The position numbers and the translations under genes are program-made. Source: Pontibacillus litoralis JSM 072002 (GTDB taxonomy: Bacteria; Bacillota; Bacilli; Bacillales; BH030062). From it: 64,000 nucleotides of DNA. The notes beneath the pieces were generated by a model. The model made no database searches, was not told the DNA's origin, and was given only the letters and a program-made list of their open reading frames with translations. Shown piece by piece: positions 1 through 9,009 of the stretch. The stretch covers positions 1 through 64,000 of the forward strand of contig NZ_AVPG01000015.1 of the NCBI RefSeq assembly GCF_000775615.1, given 5' to 3'. Within the stretch, counting starts at the first letter, position 1; each line of letters opens with the position of its first letter.

Positions 1-2
1 GG

Positions 3-431
3 TTATTTACACAAAATATTTTATACTCTCCTTCTTTTTTCGTTAGTAATTGTGATATTTTAATTGATGCAAATTATTCAGATATACTTAATTACCATAA
101 GATAAATGAAAATAAAATTACAATGATTACATCACTCAAAAGTTTTAAAGTTCCATATGGTATTGTTGATCTTGATGACTCTGGTTTAATCAAGAAAACT
201 AGAGAAAAGCCTGAATACAATCATTTAATTAATACCGGTATGTATGTAGTTGAACCAGAATTGTTAGAATTTATACCAGATGGTGAATTTTTTCATATAA
301 CCGAATTAATTGAAATCTGTATTGATAAAGGGTTTAAGGTAGGGACGTATCCTGTCAGTGAAGACTCTTGGTTAGATATGGGACAATTCGATGAAATGGA
401 TAATATGCTACAGAAATTAGGTGTTCAATAA
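3..431 (+). CDS. Sugar-phosphate nucleotidyltransferase, 3' part only
   Basis: The reading frame is open from base 3, so the gene starts left of the window and the first internal ATG at 123 is not the real start. The visible part reads FFVSNCDILIDANY, the metal-binding aspartate region of GlmU/RmlA/ManC-type nucleotidyltransferases, then NTGMYVVEPELL and, near the C-terminus, a WLDMGQFDE motif. These enzymes charge a sugar-1-phosphate with an NTP. The stop codon overlaps the start of the NeuD-like gene. In legionaminic acid loci a PtmE-type enzyme makes GDP-GlcNAc in this position, so that role is the best inference; the substrate is not readable from sequence. N-terminal CBS domains typical of PtmE would lie off-window. 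Confidence 0.85.
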   Translation, partial: LFTQNILYSPSFFVSNCDILIDANYSDILNYHKINENKITMITSLKSFKVPYGIVDLDDSGLIKKTREKPEYNHLINTGMYVVEPELLEFIPDGEFFHITELIEICIDKGFKVGTYPVSEDSWLDMGQFDEMDNMLQKLGVQ

Positions 432-1072
432 TGAAGAAGATTCTTTTAATTGGTGGAGGAGGTCATTGCATAAGTGTAATAGATTCTATTGAAAAAATAG
501 GTACTTATGAAATTGCCGGAATTATTGACACGGCAGATAAAGTAGGGAACAAAGTTGGCGGTCACCCTATTATTGGTACGGATGATGATTTAGAAACATT
601 TTATTCAAGAGGTATTACCAATGCTTTTATGACATTGGGGAGTATTGGTGATACAGAGCTTAGGAGAAAATTATTTAGGCAATGTGAAGCACATGGCTTT
701 TCTTTCCCTGTTATTATGGATCCGTCGGCGGTTGTAGCTTCATTTACGACAATAGGAAATGGTACTTATATTGGAAAGGGAGCTATTGTTAATAGAGAAG
801 TTAGTATTGGTAAAAATGCTATTTTAAATACCGGGTGCATAATAGAGCATAATTGCCATATTGGTGATTTCGTTCATATAGCTCCAAGGGGAACAATAGC
901 AGGTAATGTATGTATTGGTCACAACACGCATATTGGTATAGGTGCTACTGTAATAGAGGGAAAAACGATTGGTAACGATGTTTTCGTTGGGGCATCGAGT
1001 AACGTAATACATAATATTAAACATAATGCGAAGGCGTATGGAAACCCGTGTAAGGTGGTTGAACCTCGATGA
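431..1072 (+). CDS. NeuD/PglD-like sugar O- or N-acyltransferase
   Basis: A 213-residue protein with an N-terminal Rossmann-like start (ILLIGGGGHCISVIDSI, residues 4-20) and a C-terminal left-handed beta-helix of hexapeptide repeats (about residues 100-200, IGNGTYIGKGAIV, IGDFVHIAP, IGIGATVIEG). This two-part design is that of NeuD/PglD acetyltransferases, which use acetyl-CoA to modify sialic acids or UDP-linked amino sugars. It overlaps the preceding stop by one base and the following glycosyltransferase by four bases (ATGA), so it is translationally coupled in the nonulosonate operon. Acetylation of the nonulosonic acid or its precursor is inferred; the exact position is unknown. Confidence 0.85.
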   Translation: MKKILLIGGGGHCISVIDSIEKIGTYEIAGIIDTADKVGNKVGGHPIIGTDDDLETFYSRGITNAFMTLGSIGDTELRRKLFRQCEAHGFSFPVIMDPSAVVASFTTIGNGTYIGKGAIVNREVSIGKNAILNTGCIIEHNCHIGDFVHIAPRGTIAGNVCIGHNTHIGIGATVIEGKTIGNDVFVGASSNVIHNIKHNAKAYGNPCKVVEPR

Positions 1073-1953
1073 AAGTTGCTTTTGGGTCCGTTATATATGA
1101 AGAGGCTTTTACCTACGCTTCAGATTTTATTCATTCATTAAACTGTCAAACACACGACTCTTTTGACATATTACTATTAAATGATAATGTATCAACTAAT
1201 AATTTGGCCTATATTACAAATGAGTTGAGAAATGATCCTGTTATTTGGCAATGTGAAGAGGGCTTACAACCATATCAGCTTCGGGTAGAGTTAATAAAAG
1301 AAGCAAAACGTCGCAACTACGATTTACTAATATTAGGTGATTTTGATGATACTTTTTCGGAAGATCGCATTTCATCTATCGTAGCGGCATATGACCAAAA
1401 TTATGCTTTTTTCTATAATAACCTTTACTACATTAATTCTTCTCGTAAGTTCTTTAGTCATCTGCCTGAACAAACACTATGTATTAACGCTATCATTGAG
1501 TCGAATTATATTGGACTCTCAAACTCTGCAATAAACTTAAATAGTATTGAAGAGGCTGAAATAAGTAAGTGGAAACATTGTCAAAATGCAGTGTTTGATT
1601 GGTATATGTATTCCGTGTTATTAGCCTTAGGGTTAAAAGGGAAAAGAGTGGATGAGGGAAAGACTTTTTATAGAATCCATGAACATAATATTGCCGGAGA
1701 AAATAATGCTTCTTATGAAAATGTAATGAAAGAGATTGATATAAAAATTAAGCATTATGCTTCATTAAAGCACCGCGGAAAATGCTTTAATGAATACCTA
1801 CAGTTCTATCAATGGCTAAAAAGTGGTGTTCAATTCTCAAACATAAAGATAGAACAATATATGGATACTGGCACGGAGTACTGGTGGGGAAATATTCAAA
1901 TGATCAACTTCAAGAAAGAGATAGGAGAGGACAGTTTACATGATAACGATTAA
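1069..1953 (+). CDS. Glycosyltransferase, family 2-like
   Basis: A 294-residue protein beginning MKVAFGSVIYEEAFTYASDF, typical of GT-A glycosyltransferases, with a candidate metal/nucleotide site LLILGDFDDTFSEDR around residues 85-100 (the DFDD resembles a DxD motif). A C-terminal segment FYRIHEHNIAG resembles the acceptor-side region of GT2 enzymes. It overlaps the acetyltransferase by four bases and the NeuB-like gene by 14 bases. The context suggests it transfers the nonulosonic acid or a neighbouring sugar to a surface acceptor, perhaps flagellin. The family assignment is moderate because the protein is divergent. Confidence 0.6.
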   Translation: MKVAFGSVIYEEAFTYASDFIHSLNCQTHDSFDILLLNDNVSTNNLAYITNELRNDPVIWQCEEGLQPYQLRVELIKEAKRRNYDLLILGDFDDTFSEDRISSIVAAYDQNYAFFYNNLYYINSSRKFFSHLPEQTLCINAIIESNYIGLSNSAINLNSIEEAEISKWKHCQNAVFDWYMYSVLLALGLKGKRVDEGKTFYRIHEHNIAGENNASYENVMKEIDIKIKHYASLKHRGKCFNEYLQFYQWLKSGVQFSNIKIEQYMDTGTEYWWGNIQMINFKKEIGEDSLHDND

Positions 1954-2992
1954 CGGTAAAAAAATTGAGAATTATGGTAAACCATACATTATTGCTGAAA
2001 TCGGATCTAATCATAATGGTGATATGGATTTAGCAAAAAAAATGATAGACGAAGCAGCCGAATGTGGTGTGGATGCAGTGAAGTTTCAATCTTGGACGAA
2101 TACGTCATTAATAGCTAGAGAAGAATATGAGAATAATCAAGTGTATAATGATTCCCCTAAGAAACATTTTGGCTCATTAGAAGAAATGGTTGAGAAATAT
2201 TACTTAAGAGCAGAGCAACATTATCTCTTAAAGGAATATTGTGATGAAAAAGGCGTTCAATTTTGCTCATCACCTTTCTCAGAAGAAGAAGTTGATTTGT
2301 TAGAAGAACTAGAGGTACCTTTTTATAAAGTTGCTTCAATGGACATAAATAATTTAAGGTTATTAAAGTATATTGCTCAAAAAGGGAAGCCAGTCATTTT
2401 ATCTACAGGAATGTCTACTTTATCAGAAATTGAAACAGCAGCTAAAACCATCGAAGCGGCAGGTAATAACCAAATTGTCCTACTACATTGTGTTTCCATT
2501 TATCCACCAGAATCACAAGATATCCATTTAAACAATATTACACTATTGCAAAATACATTCCCACAGTATCCAGTTGGATTCTCAGATCATACAATTGGAA
2601 CTTCTGTACCGATAGCATCCGTCGCGTTAGGTGCTACTATCATTGAAAAGCATTTTACTACAGATAAAGATTTACCTGGTTGGGATCATGAAGTATCAGC
2701 CAATCCAGAAGAAATGAAATATATTGTCACTCAGAGTGAGATAGTGAGCCAATCCTTAGGGAACTATAATAGAACCGTTTCGAAAGCGGAAGAAGCGAAA
2801 AAATTAAAATTTAGAAGAAGTATTGTACTTACTAGAGATATGAAAGCAGGGGAACGAATTACAGAAGAGGCTATTACTTTTAAGCGACCAGGAACCCATA
2901 TTAGTCCTGATGAGGAAATTTACGTTGTTGGAAGGAAATTAAATAAAGACTTACTTGCAGATACAATTTTGGATTGGAACTATTTAGAATAA
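1940..2992 (+). CDS. NeuB-family nonulosonic acid synthase
   Basis: A 350-residue protein with the complete NeuB architecture: a TIM barrel (about 15-280) that condenses phosphoenolpyruvate with a six-carbon amino sugar, and a C-terminal SAF/antifreeze-like domain (about 290-345). Recognisable motifs are IIAEIGSNHNGD (residues 17-28), AVKFQSW, FCSSPFS, ILSTGMST and the metal-binding SDHT near residue 216. It makes N-acetylneuraminate, legionaminate or a related acid; these cannot be separated by eye. The DKDLPGWDHE stretch differs from the PGPDH-type sequence of classical sialate synthases and favours a legionaminate-like substrate. The start lies inside the glycosyltransferase end, preceded by AGGAGAGGA. 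Confidence 0.9.
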   Translation: MITINGKKIENYGKPYIIAEIGSNHNGDMDLAKKMIDEAAECGVDAVKFQSWTNTSLIAREEYENNQVYNDSPKKHFGSLEEMVEKYYLRAEQHYLLKEYCDEKGVQFCSSPFSEEEVDLLEELEVPFYKVASMDINNLRLLKYIAQKGKPVILSTGMSTLSEIETAAKTIEAAGNNQIVLLHCVSIYPPESQDIHLNNITLLQNTFPQYPVGFSDHTIGTSVPIASVALGATIIEKHFTTDKDLPGWDHEVSANPEEMKYIVTQSEIVSQSLGNYNRTVSKAEEAKKLKFRRSIVLTRDMKAGERITEEAITFKRPGTHISPDEEIYVVGRKLNKDLLADTILDWNYLE

Positions 2993-3013
2993 CTACGTAA
3001 AGGAGGCTTAAGT

Positions 3014-3721
3014 ATGTTAGCGATTATTCCAGCAAGAGGTGGATCAAAAGGGGTTCCGAGGAAAAATATTAAAGATTTAGCAGGGAAACCGTTAATCTAC
3101 TATGCGATTAAAGCTGCTCAAAAATCCAATCATATTAGCAAGGTTATCGTCTCTACGGATGATCAAGAAATTGCTGAGATAGCCCAGTCATTTGGAGCGG
3201 AAGTCCCTTTTATGAGACCAGCCCATCTAGCTTCAGATAACGCTAAAGCTATAGATTCATATATATATACGATTGAAACGATCAATCAACAACTGAACGA
3301 CAGAAACAACTTAATAGAAGAATTTGTTGTACTACAGCCAACCTCCCCCTTTAGAAGTAGTTTAGATATAGATAAAGCAATTGAAATATTTTATAAAAAC
3401 AAAGCAGATTCTGTTATTTCGGTCGTAAAATCAGAGCATCCACCTCAATGGTATAAAAGGATAGCCGATAATGGGATAATTGAAGATTATTTTACTAGTG
3501 ATAACGGGCTTAATAGGCAGGAATATAACGTGACATATATTCCAAATGGGGCAATTTATATTTTTAATTATAGTTTATTGAAAGAAAAATATAGTTATTA
3601 TACTAATCAAACGTATCCATATATTATGAGTGAAGAGTCTTCATTAGATATTGATACGTTAATAGATTTTAAATTAGCGGAAGTTTTAATGAAAGAAAAT
3701 ATTTCTGGGGCGACCGATTAA
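3014..3721 (+). CDS. NeuA-like CMP-nonulosonate cytidylyltransferase
   Basis: A 235-residue protein starting MLAIIPARGGSKGVPRKNI, the nucleotide-binding signature of CMP-sialic/legionaminic acid synthetases, followed by VVLQPTSPFR (about 108-117) and the late SLDIDTLIDF motif with a metal-binding aspartate. It activates the acid made by the upstream NeuB-like enzyme with CTP. AAAGGAGG lies 8 bases before the ATG and the gap from the synthase is 21 bp. It is the last gene of the island; the next gene, hpf, has its own control region. The NeuA fold is certain, the precise sugar is not. Confidence 0.9.
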   Translation: MLAIIPARGGSKGVPRKNIKDLAGKPLIYYAIKAAQKSNHISKVIVSTDDQEIAEIAQSFGAEVPFMRPAHLASDNAKAIDSYIYTIETINQQLNDRNNLIEEFVVLQPTSPFRSSLDIDKAIEIFYKNKADSVISVVKSEHPPQWYKRIADNGIIEDYFTSDNGLNRQEYNVTYIPNGAIYIFNYSLLKEKYSYYTNQTYPYIMSEESSLDIDTLIDFKLAEVLMKENISGATD

Positions 3722-3911
3722 AATATTCTAAGAATGGTTGACTAAAATCAGTTTCATCTTTTAACAGGTGTAAAAACATGTGATCATATCGTTTAAAGCA
3801 TTTAGAAAAAATAATTTCACAAAAATGTAAAGCATAAGATGCTATATGAGTCATATATTAGGTGTACAATAGAAGTAAGAAAAAGTACTTTAAATTTTAT
3901 GTAAACATTAT

Positions 3912-3937
3912 GTTTCGTTTATGTAAATGCGGGGTAC
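3912..3937 (+). promoter_or_regulatory. Candidate sigma-B-type promoter for hpf
   Basis: GTTTCG at 3912-3917 and GGGTAC at 3932-3937 are separated by 14 bases and resemble the sigma-B consensus (GTTTAA, 12-14 bases, GGGTAT). B. subtilis hpf (yvyD) is known to be stress-induced from a sigma-B promoter, which supports the reading. The rest of the 354-bp gap 3722-4075 shows no convincing gene; the short ORFs in it lack ribosome-binding sites. Confidence 0.45.
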
Positions 3938-4075
3938 ATTTTCTATATAATACATCCTTATTCATTCTACCTACAATAGCGGCATTTATAAGAGTGAAAA
4001 ATCAGATAATTTGTAGAATGGTGTCAAAGGTTGTGGTAGAATAAGAATACATAAGGATGAAAGGAGGACACTTTT

Positions 4076-4624
4076 ATGAAATACAACATACGTGGTGAAA
4101 ATATTGAGGTAACGGCTGCTTTAAGGGAATATGTAGAGAAGAAGATAGGTAAGCTAAACCGTTACTTTGAGGAGGAGCCTTCATCAGACGTACATGTTAA
4201 TTTAAGTGTCTATAATGATGAGCAGAAAATTGAGGTTACGATTCCAATGAAGAATTTGTTGCTACGTGCCGAGGAGCAACATCTTGACTTATATGCAGCA
4301 ATTGATCTTGTTATTGACAAGCTTGAGCGACAAATTCGTAAACATAAAACGAAAGTGAATCGTAAATTCCGCCAAGATCATGCAGCTAAGTACGTATTCG
4401 CACAAATGGAAGGCGATGGTACAGAAGGATCTGATCATCCAGATGAAGTAGAGATTGTTCGTAACAAACGATTTGATTTAAAGCCGATGGATTCTGAAGA
4501 GGCGATTCTACAAATGGATATGCTAGGCCATAGCTTCTTCGTCTTTAGAAATATGGAAACAGATACGACAAACGTAGTGTATCGTCGTCGAGATGGGCGC
4601 TACGGTTTAATTGAACCTAACTAA
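4076..4624 (+). CDS. hpf: Ribosome hibernation promoting factor, long form
   Basis: A 182-residue protein in two parts: an N-terminal HPF/RaiA domain (MKYNIRGENIEVTAALREYVEKK, with the basic helix KLERQIRKHKTKVNRK around residue 80-95) and a C-terminal dimerisation domain (EEAILQMDMLGHSFFVFRN, VVYRRRDGRYGLIEP). The long form, as in B. subtilis YvyD and S. aureus HPF, joins 70S ribosomes into inactive 100S dimers in stationary phase or stress. AAAGGAGGA precedes the ATG. It keeps its conserved place just upstream of secA. A candidate sigma-B promoter and a clear terminator bracket it. Confidence 0.95.
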   Translation: MKYNIRGENIEVTAALREYVEKKIGKLNRYFEEEPSSDVHVNLSVYNDEQKIEVTIPMKNLLLRAEEQHLDLYAAIDLVIDKLERQIRKHKTKVNRKFRQDHAAKYVFAQMEGDGTEGSDHPDEVEIVRNKRFDLKPMDSEEAILQMDMLGHSFFVFRNMETDTTNVVYRRRDGRYGLIEPN

Positions 4625-4637
4625 TGAAACAAGAGAG

Positions 4638-4666
4638 AAGAGATCCTTTAAGGGTCTCTTTTTTTT
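4638..4666 (+). terminator. Rho-independent terminator of hpf
   Basis: An 8-bp stem (AGAGATCC / GGGTCTCT, one G-T pair) is followed by a run of T. It lies 14 bp after the hpf stop codon. Confidence 0.85.
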
Positions 4667-4842
4667 CTTTGGTGAAACATCAATTTTGCATAATTGGCCT
4701 AATTTGCTGTATTATTTTACGTTTTTTCTAAAGAAAAATATAATTCCGTGCTGAAGTTTAATTGGAAATGTAATCATTCGACGATTCGCTCTGCATGGAT
4801 TTAGGTGATATAACTAAAGTAGTTGGAAAGGAGGCGTTGACT

Positions 4843-4995
4843 ATGTGCGATTGTTGTCATGAAGTGATGAAAAAGCTAGAAAAGCAAGAGGAAGTATTGT
4901 CTCAATTGATTCAATTTGTCGCGAACAATCATGAGCGCATCATTACGTTAGAACAAGAAAGGAAGCGTCAAATCTCTAACTCCTTTATTTGTTAG
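4843..4995 (+). CDS. Small Cys-rich coiled-coil protein, unknown function
   Basis: A 50-residue protein. The ATG at 4843 is chosen because AAAGGAGG (4827-4834) precedes it by 8 bases; an upstream in-frame ATG at 4795 has no such site. It begins MCDCCHEVMKK, with three cysteines and a histidine in the first six residues, and continues with a helix rich in Glu, Lys and Gln that could be a coiled coil. A further Cys is the last residue. The N-terminal CxCC-H could bind metal. It sits alone between the hpf terminator and secA. I do not recognise a family. The strong ribosome-binding site supports translation. Confidence 0.55.
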   Translation: MCDCCHEVMKKLEKQEEVLSQLIQFVANNHERIITLEQERKRQISNSFIC

Positions 4996-5052
4996 TTCTC
5001 TCCGAAGTGATTCCTCGTTTTCCTTCTATTTACCTCGTAACATTCCGCATGT

Positions 5053-5086
5053 GAAAAGAGTGGCTCATCCCCGGGCTACTCTTTTC
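5053..5086 (+). terminator. Hairpin between the small ORF and secA
   Basis: A 9-bp stem GAAAAGAGT / ACTCTTTTC encloses a GC-rich loop with a further GGC/GGC-like core. No long T-run follows, so it is either a weak terminator for the small gene or a structured secA leader. Confidence 0.5.
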
Positions 5087-5202
5087 GTCATAGGCTTTTA
5101 GGTGCGGTTGTTAGTTGTCATCTTCCTTCTACTAGTGTTATGATAAACAATGGACAAATCAATAAAAACGGTGCATTTTTAATCCATAGAGGAGCGTTAT
5201 AC

Positions 5203-7722
5203 ATGCGTGCTTTGTTTAAAAAAATATTCGGGGATGAGAACTCTCGTGAATTGAAGAAAATAGATAAAATTGTAGATGAAATTGAAGGTTTCGAAAGTCA
5301 ATTTGAATCGTTATCAGATGAGCAACTGACAGCGAAGACAGAAGAATTTAAACAACGTTATCAACAAGGAGAACAGCTGGATGATATGATGGCCGAAGCG
5401 TATGCGGTCGTTCGTGAAGGTTCTAAGCGTGTATTAGGCTTACGTCCATACCCTGTTCAATTGAGCGGGGCGATTGCACTTCATGGCGGGAATATTGCAG
5501 AGATGAAGACAGGGGAAGGTAAAACGTTAGCCTCCACCATGCCTGCTTATTTGAATGCTATAACTGGTAAAGGGGTTCACATTATCACGGTGAACGATTA
5601 TCTTGCTAGTCGTGATGCGGAGGAAATGGGCAAGCTATATGATTTTCTCGGCTTAACAGTTGGTTTGAATCAAAATGGTCTTTCTAAAGAAGAGAAGCGT
5701 GCTGCCTATCAAGCAGATATTACGTATGGAACGAACAATGAATTCGGTTTTGATTATTTACGTGACAATATGGTGCTATACAAAGAGCAAAAGGTACAGC
5801 GTCCGTTGCATTTTGCCATCATTGATGAGGTGGACTCCGTTTTAATTGACGAGGCGCGTACACCACTTATTATTTCTGGATCTGCCCGTAAATCTGCTAA
5901 CATGTACCACAACGCAGATAAATTCGTTCGATCACTTCAAGAGGAAAAGGATTACTCTTATGATGAGAAAACGAAGGGTGTTCAGCTTACAGAAGAAGGA
6001 ATCAACAAAGCAGAATCATTCTTTGCTATTGAGAACCTTTTTGACTTATCCAATGTTGCGTTAACACACCATATTAATCAAGCGTTGAAAGCACATACGT
6101 CGATGATTCGTGACAAGGATTACGTTGTCGAAGAAGGAGAAGTAGTTATAGTAGACCAATTTACTGGTCGTCTCATGAAGGGGCGTAGCTATAGTGATGG
6201 CTTGCACCAGGCGATTGAAGCGAAGGAAGGTTTGCAAATTCGTAATGAAAGTCAGACGCTGGCTACGATTACGTTTCAGAACTATTTCCGTATGTATGAG
6301 AAGCTCTCTGGTATGACAGGTACAGCGAAAACAGAAGAAGAAGAGTTCCGTAATATTTATGCTATGGACGTTATCGTGATTCCAACAAACAAGCCAATTG
6401 AACGTGATGATAAAGCTGACTATATTTATAAAACGATGGATGCGAAATTTAAAGCTGTTGTGGAAGATATAAAGGAACGTCACGAAAAAGGACAGCCGGT
6501 GCTCGTTGGTACGGTAGCAGTAGAAACTTCTGAACTTATTTCCCAATACTTAAAGAAAGCTCGTGTGCCGCACAACGTGTTAAACGCAAAAAATCACTTC
6601 CGTGAGGCTGAAATTATACTAGAAGCTGGTCAAAAAGGTGCGATAACGATTGCGACGAACATGGCCGGACGTGGTACTGATATTAAATTAGGCGAAGGGG
6701 TAAAAGAGCTAGGCGGTTTGGCTGTTATCGGTACTGAGCGCCACGAATCTCGCCGTATTGATAATCAGCTACGTGGTCGTGCCGGACGTCAAGGTGATCC
6801 TGGTGTATCTCAGTTCTATCTTTCTATGCAGGATGAATTGATGCGCCGCTTTGGATCAGAAAATATGAGTAATATGATGGATCGTCTCGGAATGGATGAT
6901 AGCCAGCCGATTGAAAGTAAGATGGTCTCGAAAGCTGTTGAATCCGCCCAGCGCCGCGTGGAAGGAAACAACTTCGATGCCCGTAAAACGCTTCTTGCTT
7001 ATGATGATGTATTGCGCCAGCAGCGTGAAGTCATCTATAAACAACGAAACGAAGTGCTAGAATCAGATAACCTCCGTGGAATCATAGAGGGTATGATGAA
7101 ATCGACGATTAACCGTCAAGTAGACGTTTATTCGAGTGATGAAGAGGAAGATAATTGGGATTTACAAGCGCTTGTAGAGTATTTGAAAGGTTCCATGCTA
7201 GAAGAAGGCGATGTTGATGTTTCTGACTTAAAAGGAAAAGAGCCAGAAGAGATGAAGGAGCTTATCCTTGTCAAAGTCAAAGAACGTTATGATGCTAAAG
7301 AGCTAGAGCTTACTTCCGAGCAAATGCGTGAATTTGAGAAAGTAATTGTACTACGCATCGTTGATACAAAATGGATGGATCATATTGATCAAATGGACCA
7401 GCTTCGCCAAGGTATTCACCTGCGTGCTTACGGTCAAAACGATCCATTACGTGAATATCAATTCGAAGGTTTTGCCATGTTTGAGAATATGATTGCGACG
7501 ATTGAAGACGAAGTGTCTAAATATGTCATGAAAGCACAAATTCGCGAAAATCTTCAGAGACAAGAAGTTGCTAAAGGTGCAACAGCTGTATCAGGTGAGG
7601 ACAGTACGAAGAAAGAGAAGAAGCGCAAACCAATTAAGAAGACAGAAACAACAGGACGTAATGAACCATGTCCGTGTGGAAGTGGCAAGAAATATAAACA
7701 GTGCTGCTTACTGAAACAATAA
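5203..7722 (+). CDS. secA: Preprotein translocase ATPase SecA
   Basis: An 839-residue protein, the usual SecA length. The ATG at 5203 has GAGGAG 8-10 bases upstream; an in-frame ATG at 5140 would add 21 non-conserved residues. Visible are Walker A MKTGEGKT (about 100), Walker [17 protein letters not shown] (about 206-221), the preprotein cross-linking region, motif [16 protein letters not shown] (about 486-501), [12 protein letters not shown] and the C-terminal zinc site [15 protein letters not shown]. SecA drives Sec-dependent protein export through SecYEG. The gene is followed directly by prfB, as in B. subtilis. Confidence 0.99.
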   Translation: MRALFKKIFGDENSRELKKIDKIVDEIEGFESQFESLSDEQLTAKTEEFKQRYQQGEQLDDMMAEAYAVVREGSKRVLGLRPYPVQLSGAIALHGGNIAEMKTGEGKTLASTMPAYLNAITGKGVHIITVNDYLASRDAEEMGKLYDFLGLTVGLNQNGLSKEEKRAAYQADITYGTNNEFGFDYLRDNMVLYKEQKVQRPLHFAIIDEVDSVLIDEARTPLIISGSARKSANMYHNADKFVRSLQEEKDYSYDEKTKGVQLTEEGINKAESFFAIENLFDLSNVALTHHINQALKAHTSMIRDKDYVVEEGEVVIVDQFTGRLMKGRSYSDGLHQAIEAKEGLQIRNESQTLATITFQNYFRMYEKLSGMTGTAKTEEEEFRNIYAMDVIVIPTNKPIERDDKADYIYKTMDAKFKAVVEDIKERHEKGQPVLVGTVAVETSELISQYLKKARVPHNVLNAKNHFREAEIILEAGQKGAITIATNMAGRGTDIKLGEGVKELGGLAVIGTERHESRRIDNQLRGRAGRQGDPGVSQFYLSMQDELMRRFGSENMSNMMDRLGMDDSQPIESKMVSKAVESAQRRVEGNNFDARKTLLAYDDVLRQQREVIYKQRNEVLESDNLRGIIEGMMKSTINRQVDVYSSDEEEDNWDLQALVEYLKGSMLEEGDVDVSDLKGKEPEEMKELILVKVKERYDAKELELTSEQMREFEKVIVLRIVDTKWMDHIDQMDQLRQGIHLRAYGQNDPLREYQFEGFAMFENMIATIEDEVSKYVMKAQIRENLQRQEVAKGATAVSGEDSTKKEKKRKPIKKTETTGRNEPCPCGSGKKYKQCCLLKQ

Positions 7723-7728
7723 ATAGCA

Positions 7729-7756
7729 AACACTCTCCTTAAGCGAGGAGAGTGTT
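7729..7756 (+). terminator. Hairpin between secA and prfB
   Basis: A perfect 11-bp inverted repeat (AACACTCTCCT / AGGAGAGTGTT) with a 6-base loop lies in the 56-bp gap. There is no T-run, so it probably attenuates or protects a secA-prfB transcript rather than terminating it fully. Confidence 0.5.
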
Positions 7757-7778
7757 CTATCTATGAGGTGAATAAACG

Positions 7779-8880
7779 ATGGAATTAGTAGATATTAAGC
7801 AAGAAATGGATAAAATGGCTAAGCAATTAGCGGACTTTAGGGGGTCTCTTTGACTTAGATACGAAAAAAGCACGTATCCAAGAATTAGAGGAGCACATGA
7901 CAGACCCTGCTTTTTGGGATGATCAAAATGCTGCGCAAACCGTAATTAATGAAGTAAACGGATTAAAGGAGCTTGTTCACACGCTTGAACGCTTAGAGGA
8001 AACGCTCGAAAACTTAGAAGTGTCCTACGAGTTAGTGAAAGAAGAAGAAGATGAAGAACTCCATGCAGAATTAAGCGAGGAAATACAGCAGTTAAGTCAA
8101 GATATCCAAACGTTTGAATTACAAATGCTCTTAAGCGAACCGTATGATAAGAACAATGCCATATTAGAGTTGCACCCTGGCGCTGGTGGCACAGAATCAC
8201 AAGACTGGGCGAGCATGCTACTTCGCATGTACACCCGCTGGGGGGAAAGTCGCGGCTTTAAAGTAGAGACGATGGATTACTTACCAGGCGATGAAGCCGG
8301 TGTGAAATCCGTTACGCTAAACATTAAAGGTCACAACGCCTATGGCTATTTAAAAGCGGAAAAAGGTGTACATCGTCTTGTGAGAATTTCTCCATTTGAT
8401 TCCTCTGGTCGCCGTCACACTTCTTTTGCATCATGTGACGTTATGCCCGAATTCAATGAAGAAATCGAAATCGAGATCCGTACAGAAGATTTGAAAATTG
8501 ATACGTATCGAGCTAGTGGGGCAGGAGGTCAGCATGTTAATACAACTGATTCTGCAGTCCGTATTACTCATGAACCAACTGGAGTTGTCGTGACATGCCA
8601 ATCTGAACGCTCACAAATCAAAAACCGTGAACAAGCAATGAAAATGATGAAAGCCAAACTATATCAAAAAGAAATTGAACGCCAACAACAAGAATTAGAT
8701 GAAATCCGTGGCGAACAAAAAGAAATCGGCTGGGGAAGTCAAATCCGTTCCTACGTCTTCCACCCATATTCCATGGTAAAAGACCACCGCACGAATAAAG
8801 AAAACGGAAACGTACAAGCAGTGATGGACGGTGACATTCAACCATTCATCGAAACATACTTACGCTCCCAAGTCGACTAA
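7779..8880 (+). CDS. prfB: Peptide chain release factor 2 with programmed +1 frameshift
   Basis: RF2 is encoded in two frames. The zero frame runs from ATG 7779 for 24 codons to an in-frame TGA at 7851-7853; a +1 shift at CTT-T(GAC) continues from 7852 to the stop at 8880, giving 366 residues. The shift site carries the internal Shine-Dalgarno-like AGGGGG (7839-7844) just before TCTCTTTGAC, the conserved autoregulatory element: low RF2 lets the ribosome shift and make more RF2. The product has the SPF tripeptide for UGA recognition ([12 protein letters not shown]) and the catalytic GGQ ([18 protein letters not shown]). It releases chains at UAA and UGA. Confidence 0.97.
7839..7853 (+). promoter_or_regulatory. 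prfB programmed frameshift site
   Basis: AGGGGG, TCT, CTT, TGA in order: an internal anti-SD binding sequence three bases before the slippery CTT codon and the in-frame UGA stop. This is the standard RF2 frameshift signal. Confidence 0.95.
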
Positions 8881-8881
8881 A

Positions 8882-8921
8882 AAGAAGCTGCTCATCCTAT
8901 AAGATGAGCGGTTTCTTTTTT
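8882..8921 (+). terminator. Rho-independent terminator of prfB
   Basis: A 15-bp stem (AAGAAGCTGCTCATC / GATGAGCGGTTTCTT, two imperfect pairs) with a 6-base loop, ending in a T-run, directly after the prfB stop. Confidence 0.9.
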
Positions 8922-9009
8922 CATGCACATCGACAAAGGACTCAGAGCCACGTACCGGACCGCCAAACCTTGCATCTACATTTTTAATTCCATTAATGAA
9001 CTGCTTTTG

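Noticed and set aside
3862-4044. 60-codon ORF before hpf
   Set aside because: No ribosome-binding site and it spans the putative sigma-B promoter of hpf.
3980-4060. Sigma-H promoter for hpf near GAAT at 4015-4018
   Set aside because: The -35 match is too poor at the needed distance, although B. subtilis hpf has such a promoter.
5140-5202. Longer SecA start at 5140
   Set aside because: Adds 21 residues not found in SecA; a good ribosome site precedes the ATG at 5203.
6061-6546. 161-codon minus-strand ORF inside secA
   Set aside because: Antisense shadow of secA; no ribosome site, and composition follows the complement of a conserved gene.
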